46,983 nt of DNA from JAHJDR01 sp964609965 (GCA_964609965.1 CAZSTS010000017.1:1-46983); one strand, 5' to 3'. Shown: positions 33,703 to 41,412, counted from the stretch's first letter. A program made the numbers and translations. Notes: generated from the sequence alone by a model not told the origin.

Positions 33703-34704
33703 TTGGTTAGGGGGAAATTTGGAGAAAAAACTATAAAAGCTCTAATAATAAATCCAGGTGCTGTTGAAACATCAGGTGTGCAATTGGTTGATGTTGCGAG
33801 TCAGGGTATTGCTGCTAGTTCTAATTTGTCCGGCGCATTGTTAACACAAAGATCCACTGATTGTTCTTTGGGCTTATTAGATTCGCAGGGTCTTCCTGAG
33901 CCACTTCCACCTGTGGCTAGAGATTTAGCTAGAGTTAGTAGTGCTCCAGAAAGAGGGGGATTCGGCCGTGTTCTTGACTTTGGTCGCCAAACACTAGGTT
34001 CACGACCAGCTAAGCTTCTTTTAACTGCAGGGGCTGCTCTTGTAGGTTTTGGGTTATTATGGCATACAGAGACACAGGCAGCAAGTGCTCCAGTATTGAT
34101 GAGCGCAGCAACATTAGCACTGCGAAGGCCTAGAGTAAGTGTAGATTTGTCTATACCGGTCTCAATTCGACCTTCAGAAGACGAAAGGAGAATTTTAACA
34201 GAGCTAAGTAGAGCTATTGTTGAATTAACTCGTTTTGATGTCCCATGGTCTTTAATCATTCGTGACGCTGTCATGTTTTTTGACTATCTAACAAATCATG
34301 GAAAAACCTCGGAATTAACGCTTCAGGAATTTTTAACTGAAGCCATTCCAGGCAGCTTAGGAAACATTCCCCAAGTAAGGGCTGATATTTTTGAATCTAA
34401 TAGCACTACAACAAGTGTTGGCCAATGGCAGCCAAAAAAATGTCCTGCTTATTTAGCCACAAGGCTTCAAGTAAAAAGAGATAGAGGTCGTTATGGGCAG
34501 CGGACTGTTGAGGATACATTTAAAGATCTTGTACAAAGAACATGGCCTGCTTATGGCGGAAAACCTTCGAGTATTATAAGAGCTGCGGTACGAGTCTTTT
34601 GGGCCTTTTTATGTTTGGCCAATGAAACTCCAGATTTTAACATCTCTCAGTTTTGGGAAATAGTGTTTTGTGGGAGGGTGTTAGAGGGCGATCAAGCAAA
34701 ATGA
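33703..34704 (+). CDS. Hypothetical protein with a central membrane helix
   Basis: I do not recognise this 333-residue product. It has a Ser/Leu/Pro-rich N-terminal third without a signal peptide, one hydrophobic segment (about 104-120, LLLTAGAALVGFGLLW), and a C-terminal half of mixed helices with Trp, Arg and Cys residues (for example FDVPWSLIIRDAVMFFDYL and SQFWEIVFCGRV). No ATG lies near the open end; a TTG at 33703 is the likeliest start, with poor ribosome-binding sequence, so the true N-terminus is uncertain. The long open frame with sensible composition supports a real gene. It sits alone between yciO and alaC. Orphan status is my impression, not a search result. Confidence 0.55.
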   Translation: MVRGKFGEKTIKALIINPGAVETSGVQLVDVASQGIAASSNLSGALLTQRSTDCSLGLLDSQGLPEPLPPVARDLARVSSAPERGGFGRVLDFGRQTLGSRPAKLLLTAGAALVGFGLLWHTETQAASAPVLMSAATLALRRPRVSVDLSIPVSIRPSEDERRILTELSRAIVELTRFDVPWSLIIRDAVMFFDYLTNHGKTSELTLQEFLTEAIPGSLGNIPQVRADIFESNSTTTSVGQWQPKKCPAYLATRLQVKRDRGRYGQRTVEDTFKDLVQRTWPAYGGKPSSIIRAAVRVFWAFLCLANETPDFNISQFWEIVFCGRVLEGDQAK

Positions 34705-34810
34705 AGTAAAGTAGTATCAGAGACAAGTTTTACCTAGTCCCTTATTATCTTTAAGAATATTTTAAAAAAATCACTGTATTTCTTGATCAGATTTCACTAT
34801 CGTCCTGGCC

Positions 34811-36010
34811 ATGCCAAAGCGATTTTCCTCAGAATTTGACCTTATCGAAAGGCTGCCACCTTACCCACTTACTGAAGTAGTGGCTCAAATGAATGACCTT
34901 CGCAAAAAAGGGCACGATGTAATCAATCTCGGTATGGGCAATCCTGACATGCCTTCAGCTGATTTTGTGGTGGATAAACTCTGTGAAGCTGCAAAAAAAA
35001 GCAAAAATCATCGCTATTCTGTCTCTCGCGGTATTCCTAAGCTCAGGATGGCAGTTTCTGATTGGTATGACCGACATTATGGTGTGAAACTTGATTTTGA
35101 TACTGAAACCGTGGCGACCATGGGTGCAAAAGAGGGCCTTTCTCACTTGATCATGGCCATTACACAGCCAGGCGATGTCGTATTGGCCCCGAATCCCACA
35201 TACCCCATCCATTATTTTGCGCCAGTAATTGCAAGAGCGAATGTGCGTGATATCCGATGTGATGACATGAGTTTTTATTTTCGAAATCTAGAACGCGCTA
35301 TTAAAACCGTTCATCCCAGACCAAAAATTCTTATTTGTTCTTTCCCATCAAATCCAACTGGTTTCTGTGTTGAGCTTGATTTTTTTAAGGATCTAGTTCG
35401 TTTTGCAAAAAAACATAAGATTTATATTGTTCACGATCTCGCTTATGCTGACCTTTGTTTTGATGGGTATAAGGCTCCAAGTATATTACAAGTGAATGGA
35501 GCTAAAAAAGTGGCAGTAGAGCTCTATTCTATGTCTAAAGGCTATAATATGCCTGGGTGGCGCGTGGCATTTGCTTTAGGTAATCCCTCCATGATTGGGG
35601 CGCTTAAAAAAATAAAATCTTATCTTGATTATGGAACCTTTCAGCCTATCCAGATTGCTGCTACAGTGGCTCTTAATCAAGGGGATCGTTTTGTTGGAAA
35701 AAACTGTGCACTCTATCAACAACGAAGAGATGTTTTTATTGATGGCATCAATAAAGCAGGGTGGCAGGTAGAAAAACCAAAAGCCACGATGTTTGTTTGG
35801 GCAAAGATCCCAAATAAGTTTCTTAAACAGGGAAGTCTCAAATTTTCAAAAACAATGTTAAAAGAAGCAGGTGTTTGCTGTGCTCCTGGTATTGGCTTTG
35901 GAGAATATGGTGATGAGTATGTTAGATTTGCCTTAGTTGAGAACGAAAAGCGCATTCGCCAAGCAGTGCGTGGGATTAAAGCTTGGTTTAAACAAAAAGG
36001 TGTTTCATGA
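34811..36010 (+). CDS. alaC: Alanine-synthesising aminotransferase (AlaC type, PLP fold I)
   Basis: Class I/II aminotransferase closely resembling AlaC: RLPPYPLTEVVAQMNDLRKK, INLGMGNPDMPSADF, HRYSVSRGIPKLR, PNPTYPIHYFAPV and HDLAYADLCFDGYKAPSI are all recognisable. The PLP-binding lysine is Lys243 in SMSKGYNMPGWR, and the substrate-carboxylate Arg is in VRFALVENEKR. AlaC transfers an amino group from glutamate to pyruvate; related enzymes act in lysine or methionine routes, and adjacency to hom leaves that open. The 399-residue length is standard. Only 71 bp, containing a dispersed palindrome, separate it from hom. Confidence 0.92.
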   Translation: MPKRFSSEFDLIERLPPYPLTEVVAQMNDLRKKGHDVINLGMGNPDMPSADFVVDKLCEAAKKSKNHRYSVSRGIPKLRMAVSDWYDRHYGVKLDFDTETVATMGAKEGLSHLIMAITQPGDVVLAPNPTYPIHYFAPVIARANVRDIRCDDMSFYFRNLERAIKTVHPRPKILICSFPSNPTGFCVELDFFKDLVRFAKKHKIYIVHDLAYADLCFDGYKAPSILQVNGAKKVAVELYSMSKGYNMPGWRVAFALGNPSMIGALKKIKSYLDYGTFQPIQIAATVALNQGDRFVGKNCALYQQRRDVFIDGINKAGWQVEKPKATMFVWAKIPNKFLKQGSLKFSKTMLKEAGVCCAPGIGFGEYGDEYVRFALVENEKRIRQAVRGIKAWFKQKGVS

Positions 36011-36015
36011 AAAGA

Positions 36016-36047
36016 TCCGGCTTCGTCAACCTAGGCTGACTTCGCCG
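36016..36047. repeat. Dispersed palindrome, second copy (core GTCAAC-CTAG-GCTGAC)
   Basis: CGGC (36018-36021) pairs with GCCG near the right end, around core 36025-36040, which shares CTTCGTCARCCTAGGCTGACT with the copy at 15703-15736 apart from one base. It lies between alaC and hom. Confidence 0.75.
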
Positions 36048-36081
36048 TGACGAGGGCGCTGAATAGAATGATAGGTATGTT

Positions 36082-37383
36082 ATGAAAAGAAAAGTTACAA
36101 AAATTGGTCTTTTAGGTTTTGGGACTGTGGGTAAAGAAGTTTTTCGTATTCTCAATGAACAGCAGGATTACTTTGCTCATAAAATGGAAAGTGATATCGA
36201 AGTTAAATCAATTTGTGTGAAAGATCTCAATAAAGATCGCGGTATCGATAAAAAATATTTTACAACTGATTATAAGGCTATGGCTTCTGATTCTGAGATT
36301 GATGTTATTGTTGAACTCATTGGTGACTGTCCAGAAGCTCTTGATGCGATTAAGGTGGCACTTAAACATAAGAATTCAGTTGTCACCGCTAATAAAGCAC
36401 TTATTGCTAAACATGGCCAAGAGCTCTTTGCCTTGGCGCGTGAACATAATGTCGAAATATTATTTGAAGCTAGCGTTGCAGGGGGCATTCCTGTTTTAAG
36501 GTCGCTACGTGAAGGGTTGGCTGCTGATAAGATAAAATCTTTGTATGGAATCATCAATGGCACATCAAATTATATTCTAACTAAGATGACACAAGAAAAA
36601 GCTGATTATGAGACAGCGCTTAAAGAAGCCCAAGACAAAGGATTTGCCGAAGCTGATCCAAGTGCCGATGTCATGGGACATGATGCTGCTTATAAGCTCT
36701 GTGTTTTGACAATGCTCTGTCATGGCAAGGTCATTTCTGTTGATGATGTTTTTTGTCGAGGGATTTACTATATTCAACCAATAGATATCGAAATGGCAGA
36801 CAAATTTGGATTCGTGATTAAACTTCTTGGAATCACAAAAACCAATGGCAATGAATTCGAAGCTCGCGTTCATTCTACAATGGTGTCTAAAACAGATCCA
36901 TTGGCTCATATAAATGGCGCCTATAATGCTATTCAATACAATTGTCATTACGCTGGAAAAGGTATGCTTTATGGTTTGGGCGCTGGTGGAGCTCCAACAG
37001 CATCTGCTGTAGTGGGTGACATAATCGAATTAACAAAGAACATTCGTTCAAAAAACAAGATCAACATAGAGCCCAGTGGTTTCTTGTCAGATTCATTGGT
37101 TGTTACCAAACCAAAGGATATTTTAGACCTTAAAACACGTTATTATATTCGCTTTTCCGTTCTAGATAAACCAAATGTTTTAGCAAGTATTACCTCTGTT
37201 TTAGGTAAGAATAACATAAGTGTACAGCATCTTTATCAACATGGAGAGGATGAGGATCAGACAATTCCACTCATAGTTTTTACACATGATGCTTTTGAAA
37301 AAGATGTGCGAAAGGCTTTACGTGATATTGACAAGATGGACTTTATCACGCAAACAACAAAGATTATTAGGATTGAGGAATAA
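36082..37383 (+). CDS. hom: Homoserine dehydrogenase with ACT domain
   Basis: The enzyme reduces aspartate semialdehyde to homoserine, the branch point to threonine and methionine. It starts with the nucleotide-binding GFGTVGKEV, continues with VVTANKALIAKHG, the catalytic region with GIINGTSNYILTKM and GFAEADPSADVMGHDAAYKL, and ends with an ACT domain (about 352-433, YYIRFSVLDKPNVLASITSVL) that usually binds threonine for feedback control. The 433-residue monofunctional form has no aspartokinase fused to it. With metH nearby and alaC directly upstream it fits an amino-acid cluster. Confidence 0.97.
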   Translation: MKRKVTKIGLLGFGTVGKEVFRILNEQQDYFAHKMESDIEVKSICVKDLNKDRGIDKKYFTTDYKAMASDSEIDVIVELIGDCPEALDAIKVALKHKNSVVTANKALIAKHGQELFALAREHNVEILFEASVAGGIPVLRSLREGLAADKIKSLYGIINGTSNYILTKMTQEKADYETALKEAQDKGFAEADPSADVMGHDAAYKLCVLTMLCHGKVISVDDVFCRGIYYIQPIDIEMADKFGFVIKLLGITKTNGNEFEARVHSTMVSKTDPLAHINGAYNAIQYNCHYAGKGMLYGLGAGGAPTASAVVGDIIELTKNIRSKNKINIEPSGFLSDSLVVTKPKDILDLKTRYYIRFSVLDKPNVLASITSVLGKNNISVQHLYQHGEDEDQTIPLIVFTHDAFEKDVRKALRDIDKMDFITQTTKIIRIEE

Positions 37384-37386
37384 TTT

Positions 37387-37421
37387 TGCGTCCAGCGTCT
37401 TGTGTCTAGAGTCTAGCGTGC
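37387..37421 (+). repeat. Heptad tandem array (5 x 7 bp), unit AGNGTCT
   Basis: Units TGCGTCC, AGCGTCT, TGTGTCT, AGAGTCT and AGCGTGC start 4 bp after the hom stop. Confidence 0.75.
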
Positions 37422-37467
37422 AGTTAGAAACGTAAGACACAAAGTTTTTATTATGTTTTCTCATTTT

Positions 37468-37485
37468 TGTGATTATTTGATCACA
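37468..37485. promoter_or_regulatory. 18-bp inverted repeat upstream of glpX, possible operator
   Basis: TGTGAT and ATCACA are separated by six bases. The half-sites are those of CRP-family regulators, but the TGTGA to TCACA spacing is 8 bp, two more than the CRP consensus. It could bind a related regulator; position near a gluconeogenic gene makes it worth noting. Confidence 0.35.
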
Positions 37486-37513
37486 GGGAACGAGGAACCA
37501 GGAACGAGGAACG
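37486..37513 (+). repeat. Heptad tandem array (4 x 7 bp), unit AGGAACG, at the glpX start
   Basis: Units GGGAACG, AGGAACC, AGGAACG and AGGAACG end four bases before the glpX ATG. The repeat itself supplies the GAGGA Shine-Dalgarno sequence. Confidence 0.85.
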
Positions 37514-37517
37514 AATT

Positions 37518-38474
37518 ATGATGGATAGGAACTTTGCTTTAGAATTTGTGAGAGTCACAGAGGCAGCCGCTATTGCAGCCGCTCGTTTGATGGGACGTGG
37601 TGATCGGAACGCTGCTGATCAAGTGGCTGTAGATGCTATGCGCACGGCTTTTAATGGTATGCGCTTTCAGGGGACTGTTGTTATTGGTGAAGGCGAACGT
37701 GATGAAGCACCTATGCTTTACATTGGTGAAGAAGTAGGTACTGGAAAAGGCCCCAAAATTGATATTGCATTAGATCCACTCGAAGGAACAAATCTTTGCG
37801 CAACAGGAACAGCTAATGCTTTGGCAGTTATTGCTGCAGCTGAGGATGGAAATTTCCTCCACTCTCCTGATACTTACATGGATAAAATTGCCACAGGTCC
37901 TCAGGCAAAGGGTTGTATCGATATCACAAAATCTCCGACTGAGAACCTAAGAGCAGTGGCTGCTGCAAAAAAATGTTCTGTTCAGGATCTCTCTGTTGTT
38001 ATTCTCGAAAGAGATAGACATAATGAATTGATTGCTGAGGTTCGTGAGAATAACGCTAGAATTAAACTTATTAGCGATGGTGATATTTCGGCTGCCATTG
38101 CTACTTGCTTTAAAGATACAGGCATTGATTTGCTGATGGGCATTGGTGGGGCGCCAGAAGGTGTGATTTCCGCTGCTGCATTGCAGTGCATTGGCGGTGA
38201 CATGCAAGGACAGCTCAAGTTTAGGAACGATGAAGAAATAGAGCGTGGGAAGAGAATGGGAATTACTGATGTTAATAGGATATACAGTATAGATGATCTA
38301 GCTAGTGGCGAGGTCATGTTTGCTGTTACTGGAGTGACAAACGGTGATTTTTTAAAGGGCGTTCATTTTCATGGCGGAGGTTGCTCAACACAATCCATAG
38401 TCATGCGATCGAAGACTAAAACTGTTCGTTATTTATCAACTGAACATCATTTTGAACATAAACCAACTTATTAA
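37518..38474 (+). CDS. glpX: Fructose-1,6-bisphosphatase, class II
   Basis: GlpX removes the 1-phosphate from fructose-1,6-bisphosphate in gluconeogenesis. The family signatures are visible: AAARLMGRGDRNAADQVAVDAMR, VVIGEGERDEAPMLYIGEEVG, the metal/phosphate loop DPLEGTNL, the conserved YMDKIATGP segment and GIGGAPEGVISAAAL. The 318-residue length is typical. Two ATG codons are in tandem (37518 and 37521); the GAGGA in the repeat array favours the first. It is not next to other glycolytic genes. Confidence 0.97.
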   Translation: MMDRNFALEFVRVTEAAAIAAARLMGRGDRNAADQVAVDAMRTAFNGMRFQGTVVIGEGERDEAPMLYIGEEVGTGKGPKIDIALDPLEGTNLCATGTANALAVIAAAEDGNFLHSPDTYMDKIATGPQAKGCIDITKSPTENLRAVAAAKKCSVQDLSVVILERDRHNELIAEVRENNARIKLISDGDISAAIATCFKDTGIDLLMGIGGAPEGVISAAALQCIGGDMQGQLKFRNDEEIERGKRMGITDVNRIYSIDDLASGEVMFAVTGVTNGDFLKGVHFHGGGCSTQSIVMRSKTKTVRYLSTEHHFEHKPTY

Positions 38475-38549
38475 ATAGTGGCTGGTGGGTAGTGGATAGT
38501 GGATCGAAAAAGAGGTTCACAATCCACAATTCACAATTCACAATCAACA
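38475..38549. repeat. Two opposed heptad arrays filling the glpX-SRPBCC gap
   Basis: Left arm (from 38474, overlapping the stop) has AATAGTG, GCTGGTG, GGTAGTG, GATAGTG. Right arm (38515-38549) has GTTCACA, ATCCACA, ATTCACA, ATTCACA, ATCAACA and ends four bases before the next ATG. GTGGAT on the left pairs with ATCCAC on the right. Confidence 0.8.
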
Positions 38550-38553
38550 ATCT

Positions 38554-38976
38554 ATGGAATCTCGAACAATCGAAATCAAAGCAACCCCAAAGCAATGTTA
38601 CAAGGTTATTACCGCTTATGACAAGTACGGTGAATTTTTAGGGTCTGTGAATAAGGTCAAAGTCAAAAACAAAAAGGGTAATACCAGTGAGGTAACATTT
38701 TACATAAGGGTGATTAAAGATATTAATTACACCCTAAAAATGAAGGGGACTCCTGACAAAAAGGTTGAGTGGTCATTTGTCGAAGGCAATATGATGAAGG
38801 ATAATAAAGGCTATTGGGAACTCAAAGAACTGAAGAAGGGTGTGACAGAGGCTACGTATAATATAGATATTAAATTTGGGCTTTTAGTTCCAGGAGCCAT
38901 CACTAAAAAACTTGTGGGAACAAGTTTACCATCGATGCTTAAAGAGTTTAAGCAGAGAATAGAATCAGCTAAATAG
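38554..38976 (+). CDS. SRPBCC (START-like) domain protein
   Basis: The 140-residue product fits the SRPBCC/polyketide-cyclase superfamily, a helix-grip fold with a hydrophobic pocket. It opens with a beta strand (RTIEIKATPKQCYKVITAYDKYGEFL, shortened here), has the central antiparallel strands, and ends in the long C-terminal helix (SLPSMLKEFKQRIES). It resembles the small COQ10/YjbL-like single-domain members, but no ligand can be assigned. There is no signal peptide. The ATG has no classical ribosome-binding site; the heptad array ends four bases upstream. Confidence 0.78.
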   Translation: MESRTIEIKATPKQCYKVITAYDKYGEFLGSVNKVKVKNKKGNTSEVTFYIRVIKDINYTLKMKGTPDKKVEWSFVEGNMMKDNKGYWELKELKKGVTEATYNIDIKFGLLVPGAITKKLVGTSLPSMLKEFKQRIESAK

Positions 38977-39032
38977 TGCCTCGTTCCTCGTGCCTTGTGT
39001 TTCGAGGAACTAGGAACGAAGTACGAGGTACG
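38977..39032. repeat. Perfectly phased 4+4 inverted heptad array
   Basis: TGCCTCG, TTCCTCG, TGCCTTG, TGTTTCG are followed with no spacer by AGGAACT, AGGAACG, AAGTACG, AGGTACG. The 56-bp array begins at the base after one stop codon and ends four bases before the next ATG, so it forms the entire intergenic region apart from those four bases. Confidence 0.88.
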
Positions 39033-39036
39033 CCAA

Positions 39037-39375
39037 ATGTTAGACGCAAAAGATAAAATTATTAAAGCCGTTACACAGGTTTGGGATTTTAAAGGTCTTT
39101 CAAGAGATTTAGTATCTGCTTTGGTAGATAGGGCCTCCAAACAAAAAGATATTCTCATCAATGCATTAGCAAAAGAATTCACGATATTTTTGTCTAAAAT
39201 TAATATTACCGAAGAGGCTCAAAACATTCTCGAGGGCATGACTCTCGATATCGAGACAACAATTCGTCTCAAAGGTAAGCAAAAAACATCTCAAAAAAAG
39301 ACAAAGAAGAAAGTTTCTCTTTCTCGTCAAGCTAAGGTCAAAAAAGTATCTCATAAAACTCGTAAAAAAAGATAA
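39037..39375 (+). CDS. Small helical protein with Lys-rich tail
   Basis: No firm family. The 112-residue product (start at ATG 39037) is predicted helical for about 75 residues (DFKGLSRDLVSALVDRASK, ITEEAQNILEGMTLDIETT) and ends in a strongly basic tail rich in Lys, Ser and Arg. The pattern loosely resembles phasin-like proteins with a basic, nucleic-acid-binding tail (PhaF-like), but the helical part is short and this is only a suggestion. The open frame extends to 38995, but that part would be translated heptad repeat. It may form an operon with the SRPBCC gene, with the heptad array in between. Confidence 0.55.
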   Translation: MLDAKDKIIKAVTQVWDFKGLSRDLVSALVDRASKQKDILINALAKEFTIFLSKINITEEAQNILEGMTLDIETTIRLKGKQKTSQKKTKKKVSLSRQAKVKKVSHKTRKKR

Positions 39376-39752
39376 TCACCACTTTTCTTTTCATCATTGA
39401 TCGGAATTTTATTATGGAATCTGAAGGGTTTGCTAGCGCGGTATCAGATAGATACCACGCTAGCATAGGGTGCCTAATTGGGTAGATGTGTAAGTTTACG
39501 GGGTAGTAAACTATCACACTTATATTCGGCTCAATCCTTTCATTTGTGAAGTCGAAAACACAGTTATCGTATTCTGAAGAATACAGTTAAAATAGGTTGC
39601 CGCTTCTAATTGCCTGTTATCATAAGCTAAATAATCAAGTGACAGTTGAAATCAATTCCAAATTTATTCAAAAAGAACTTACTTATCTATTTTATCGAAC
39701 TTTATTTCATAGACGATTGACGTTATCTGCTTTGAGCCTGTAAAGCTCTTCT
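39376..39752. other. 377-bp gap with three strong hairpins; candidate structured RNA
   Basis: No gene is seen. Hairpin 1 (39431-39465) has 15-bp arms with one mismatch and loop AGATA. Hairpin 2 (39493-39512) has AGTTTAC and GTAAACT around GGGGTA, extended outside by GTGT and ACAC. Hairpin 3 (39569-39584) is GTATTC-TGAA-GAATAC, flanked by two CAGTT copies. It does not look like tmRNA, RNase P or 6S RNA to me. The first hairpin may end transcription of the upstream gene. Confidence 0.45.
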
Positions 39753-40370
39753 ATGCTCAAAAAATACATTGCTGTTTCAGGAAACATGGGGGCAGGAAAA
39801 AGTACTTTAGTCGATTTTTTATGTAAGACATATAAGTTAAAACCCTTCTTTGAACCCAATGATTTCAATCCTTATCTAAAAGATTTTTACGAGGATATGA
39901 AAAAATGGGCTTTTAAATCTCAAATATTCTTCTTAAGCAGAAAATTTAGAATTCACCAAGAGCTTGGTAGATCTCGTACAAAGGAACCTGTGATACAGGA
40001 CCGAACTATTTATGAAGATGCAGAAATATTTGCGGCTAATCTTTGTAGGCAAAGAATCATGTGCAAGCGTGATTATCAGACGTATTATGAAATGTATCAG
40101 AACATTCTTCATTCACTCAATCCACCCGATCTTATGATTTATCTTGAATGCCCAGTGCGTACGATTAGAAAAAGAATCAGAGAACGCGGTCGAAAAATGG
40201 AGCAAGAAATTCCCTATGCTTATTTACGAAGATTAAATGATATGTACGATGATTGGATTTCGCGTTACAAGCAATCGCCTGTCATTCGCATAAGCACAGA
40301 AAGACTAGATTACATCAGTGATTTTATTGATCGTGATGATCTTCTCAGAAAAATTGAAAAAGTGATTTAG
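39753..40370 (+). CDS. Deoxynucleoside kinase
   Basis: Member of the dNK family (deoxyadenosine/deoxyguanosine kinase type), which salvages deoxynucleosides by 5' phosphorylation. Walker A is GNMGAGKST (10-18), the substrate-binding acid lies in FFEPNDF, the catalytic DR-x motif is QDRTIYED, and the lid is RKRIRERGRKMEQEIP. The 205-residue length is typical. The base preference cannot be told by eye. The start is set by the Walker A position; the upstream region lacks a clear ribosome-binding site. It faces the next gene tail to tail with only two bases between stops. Confidence 0.93.
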   Translation: MLKKYIAVSGNMGAGKSTLVDFLCKTYKLKPFFEPNDFNPYLKDFYEDMKKWAFKSQIFFLSRKFRIHQELGRSRTKEPVIQDRTIYEDAEIFAANLCRQRIMCKRDYQTYYEMYQNILHSLNPPDLMIYLECPVRTIRKRIRERGRKMEQEIPYAYLRRLNDMYDDWISRYKQSPVIRISTERLDYISDFIDRDDLLRKIEKVI

Positions 40371-40372
40371 TT

Positions 40373-41152
40373 TTATCGTCTAATATGAAGAATGACGCTT
40401 CCACCTAAACCCCACATTTTTAATTCATTACCAACTAGGCCGGTTGGAAATACAGGTACGTGAAATTCAAAACCTAAGCTAGCGTGTCTGCTTCTTACGA
40501 ATACGCTAAATCCAAATTGTGGATAAATAATTGGTGATTTTTTGCCGTTTGTAAAATCTGATAAATTATCTTTATTTTTTTGATAATCGCTTTCGGCTTT
40601 TTTTCTTTCTCTATCATCCATGTCCATAGCCATGGTGTCTTCGTAAGCACTGTCCAGTTGCTCGTTAAGTCCTTCTGAGTAGTCTTCTTCTACGTTAAGG
40701 CTCCAGTCAGCACCTTGAAGCTCAGAATTGACTGTGAAACCAAAATCAATTTCTTTAGATGGATGAAAAACAAAACCAGTTCTGAGAAAAATGCCACCAC
40801 CATAAAAAGTCATAGACATAGCATCATCAGAAGCCAAATCAATGGCTTGTGTATCATCGAGATTATATGCCCCGTTGTTTAAATCAACTGTACTATCTAC
40901 TGTGAAGTGCCCGTTACCGCCAAAGGCTAGTGAAAAAATTCCCAAATTGGGAGTAAGAGCAAGTTCAGGTCTCACAAAAGAATTTACAGCTGCTCCTTCT
41001 AGAGAGTAGCTCCCTTCGGCATAGGAATAGCTTATATGATTTATTCCAGTGGATACACCAATATTAACAAGAGAATAATCTCTTTTAGGCGGAGCCGTCT
41101 CCTCAGTTGGTTCTGGATTAGAGGAGGCAATAGGTGGAATTTGATCTGTCAT
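40373..41152 (-). CDS. Hypothetical beta-rich protein, possibly a barrel, without signal peptide
   Basis: I do not recognise this 259-residue protein. After a Pro/Glu/Thr-rich N-terminus (about 1-25) it alternates polar and nonpolar residues in strands with many Gly and aromatic residues (FYGGGIFLRTGFVF, FGFSVFVRS, WGLGGSVILHIRR), like an outer-membrane beta barrel. But it lacks a signal peptide and ends in Arg-Arg rather than an aromatic residue. An acidic, charged helical insert (about 155-200, DSAYEDTMAMDMDDRERKK) interrupts the strands. Either the start is wrong, or it is a soluble beta protein, or it is exported in another way. Function unknown. Confidence 0.6.
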   Translation of the reverse strand: MTDQIPPIASSNPEPTEETAPPKRDYSLVNIGVSTGINHISYSYAEGSYSLEGAAVNSFVRPELALTPNLGIFSLAFGGNGHFTVDSTVDLNNGAYNLDDTQAIDLASDDAMSMTFYGGGIFLRTGFVFHPSKEIDFGFTVNSELQGADWSLNVEEDYSEGLNEQLDSAYEDTMAMDMDDRERKKAESDYQKNKDNLSDFTNGKKSPIIYPQFGFSVFVRSRHASLGFEFHVPVFPTGLVGNELKMWGLGGSVILHIRR

Positions 41153-41412
41153 TGGATCTCACTCATTCATGTACATTTAAGTCCCATGTATTGTTCGTCT
41201 ATAGTATTTAAATGTTTCTGTTTTTTTTACATATTTTCCAATTATATGCTTTTTTTGAGAAAATGTAACAGCTTGCATTATTATGGGATAGTGACATAAT
41301 AGATGTAACTGACATAATGTATATATAAGTCTTGCAAAGCGACAAAAATATGACATATATCTTCTAACATCTTTGAAAACAACAATAAATAGGTGTATTT
41401 GGGTGAAAGAGT
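41153..41412. other. Divergent intergenic region with TGACATA direct repeats
   Basis: No gene is seen in this AT-rich stretch. TGACATAAT occurs at 41292-41300 and 41310-41318, and TGACATAT at 41351-41358. The first two are exactly 18 bp apart. They could be binding sites controlling the large surface-protein gene downstream. A similar TTGACATAAT lies at 15581-15590. Confidence 0.4.

Noticed and set aside
37468..37485. True CRP site
   Set aside because: Half-site spacing is 8 bp instead of 6; kept only as a possible operator.
38995..39036. N-terminal extension of the Lys-rich protein
   Set aside because: It would be translated heptad repeat; ATG 39037 is a better start.
39376..39752. tmRNA or 6S RNA
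   Set aside because: No tRNA-like acceptor end, tag frame or long central bulge structure was recognised.
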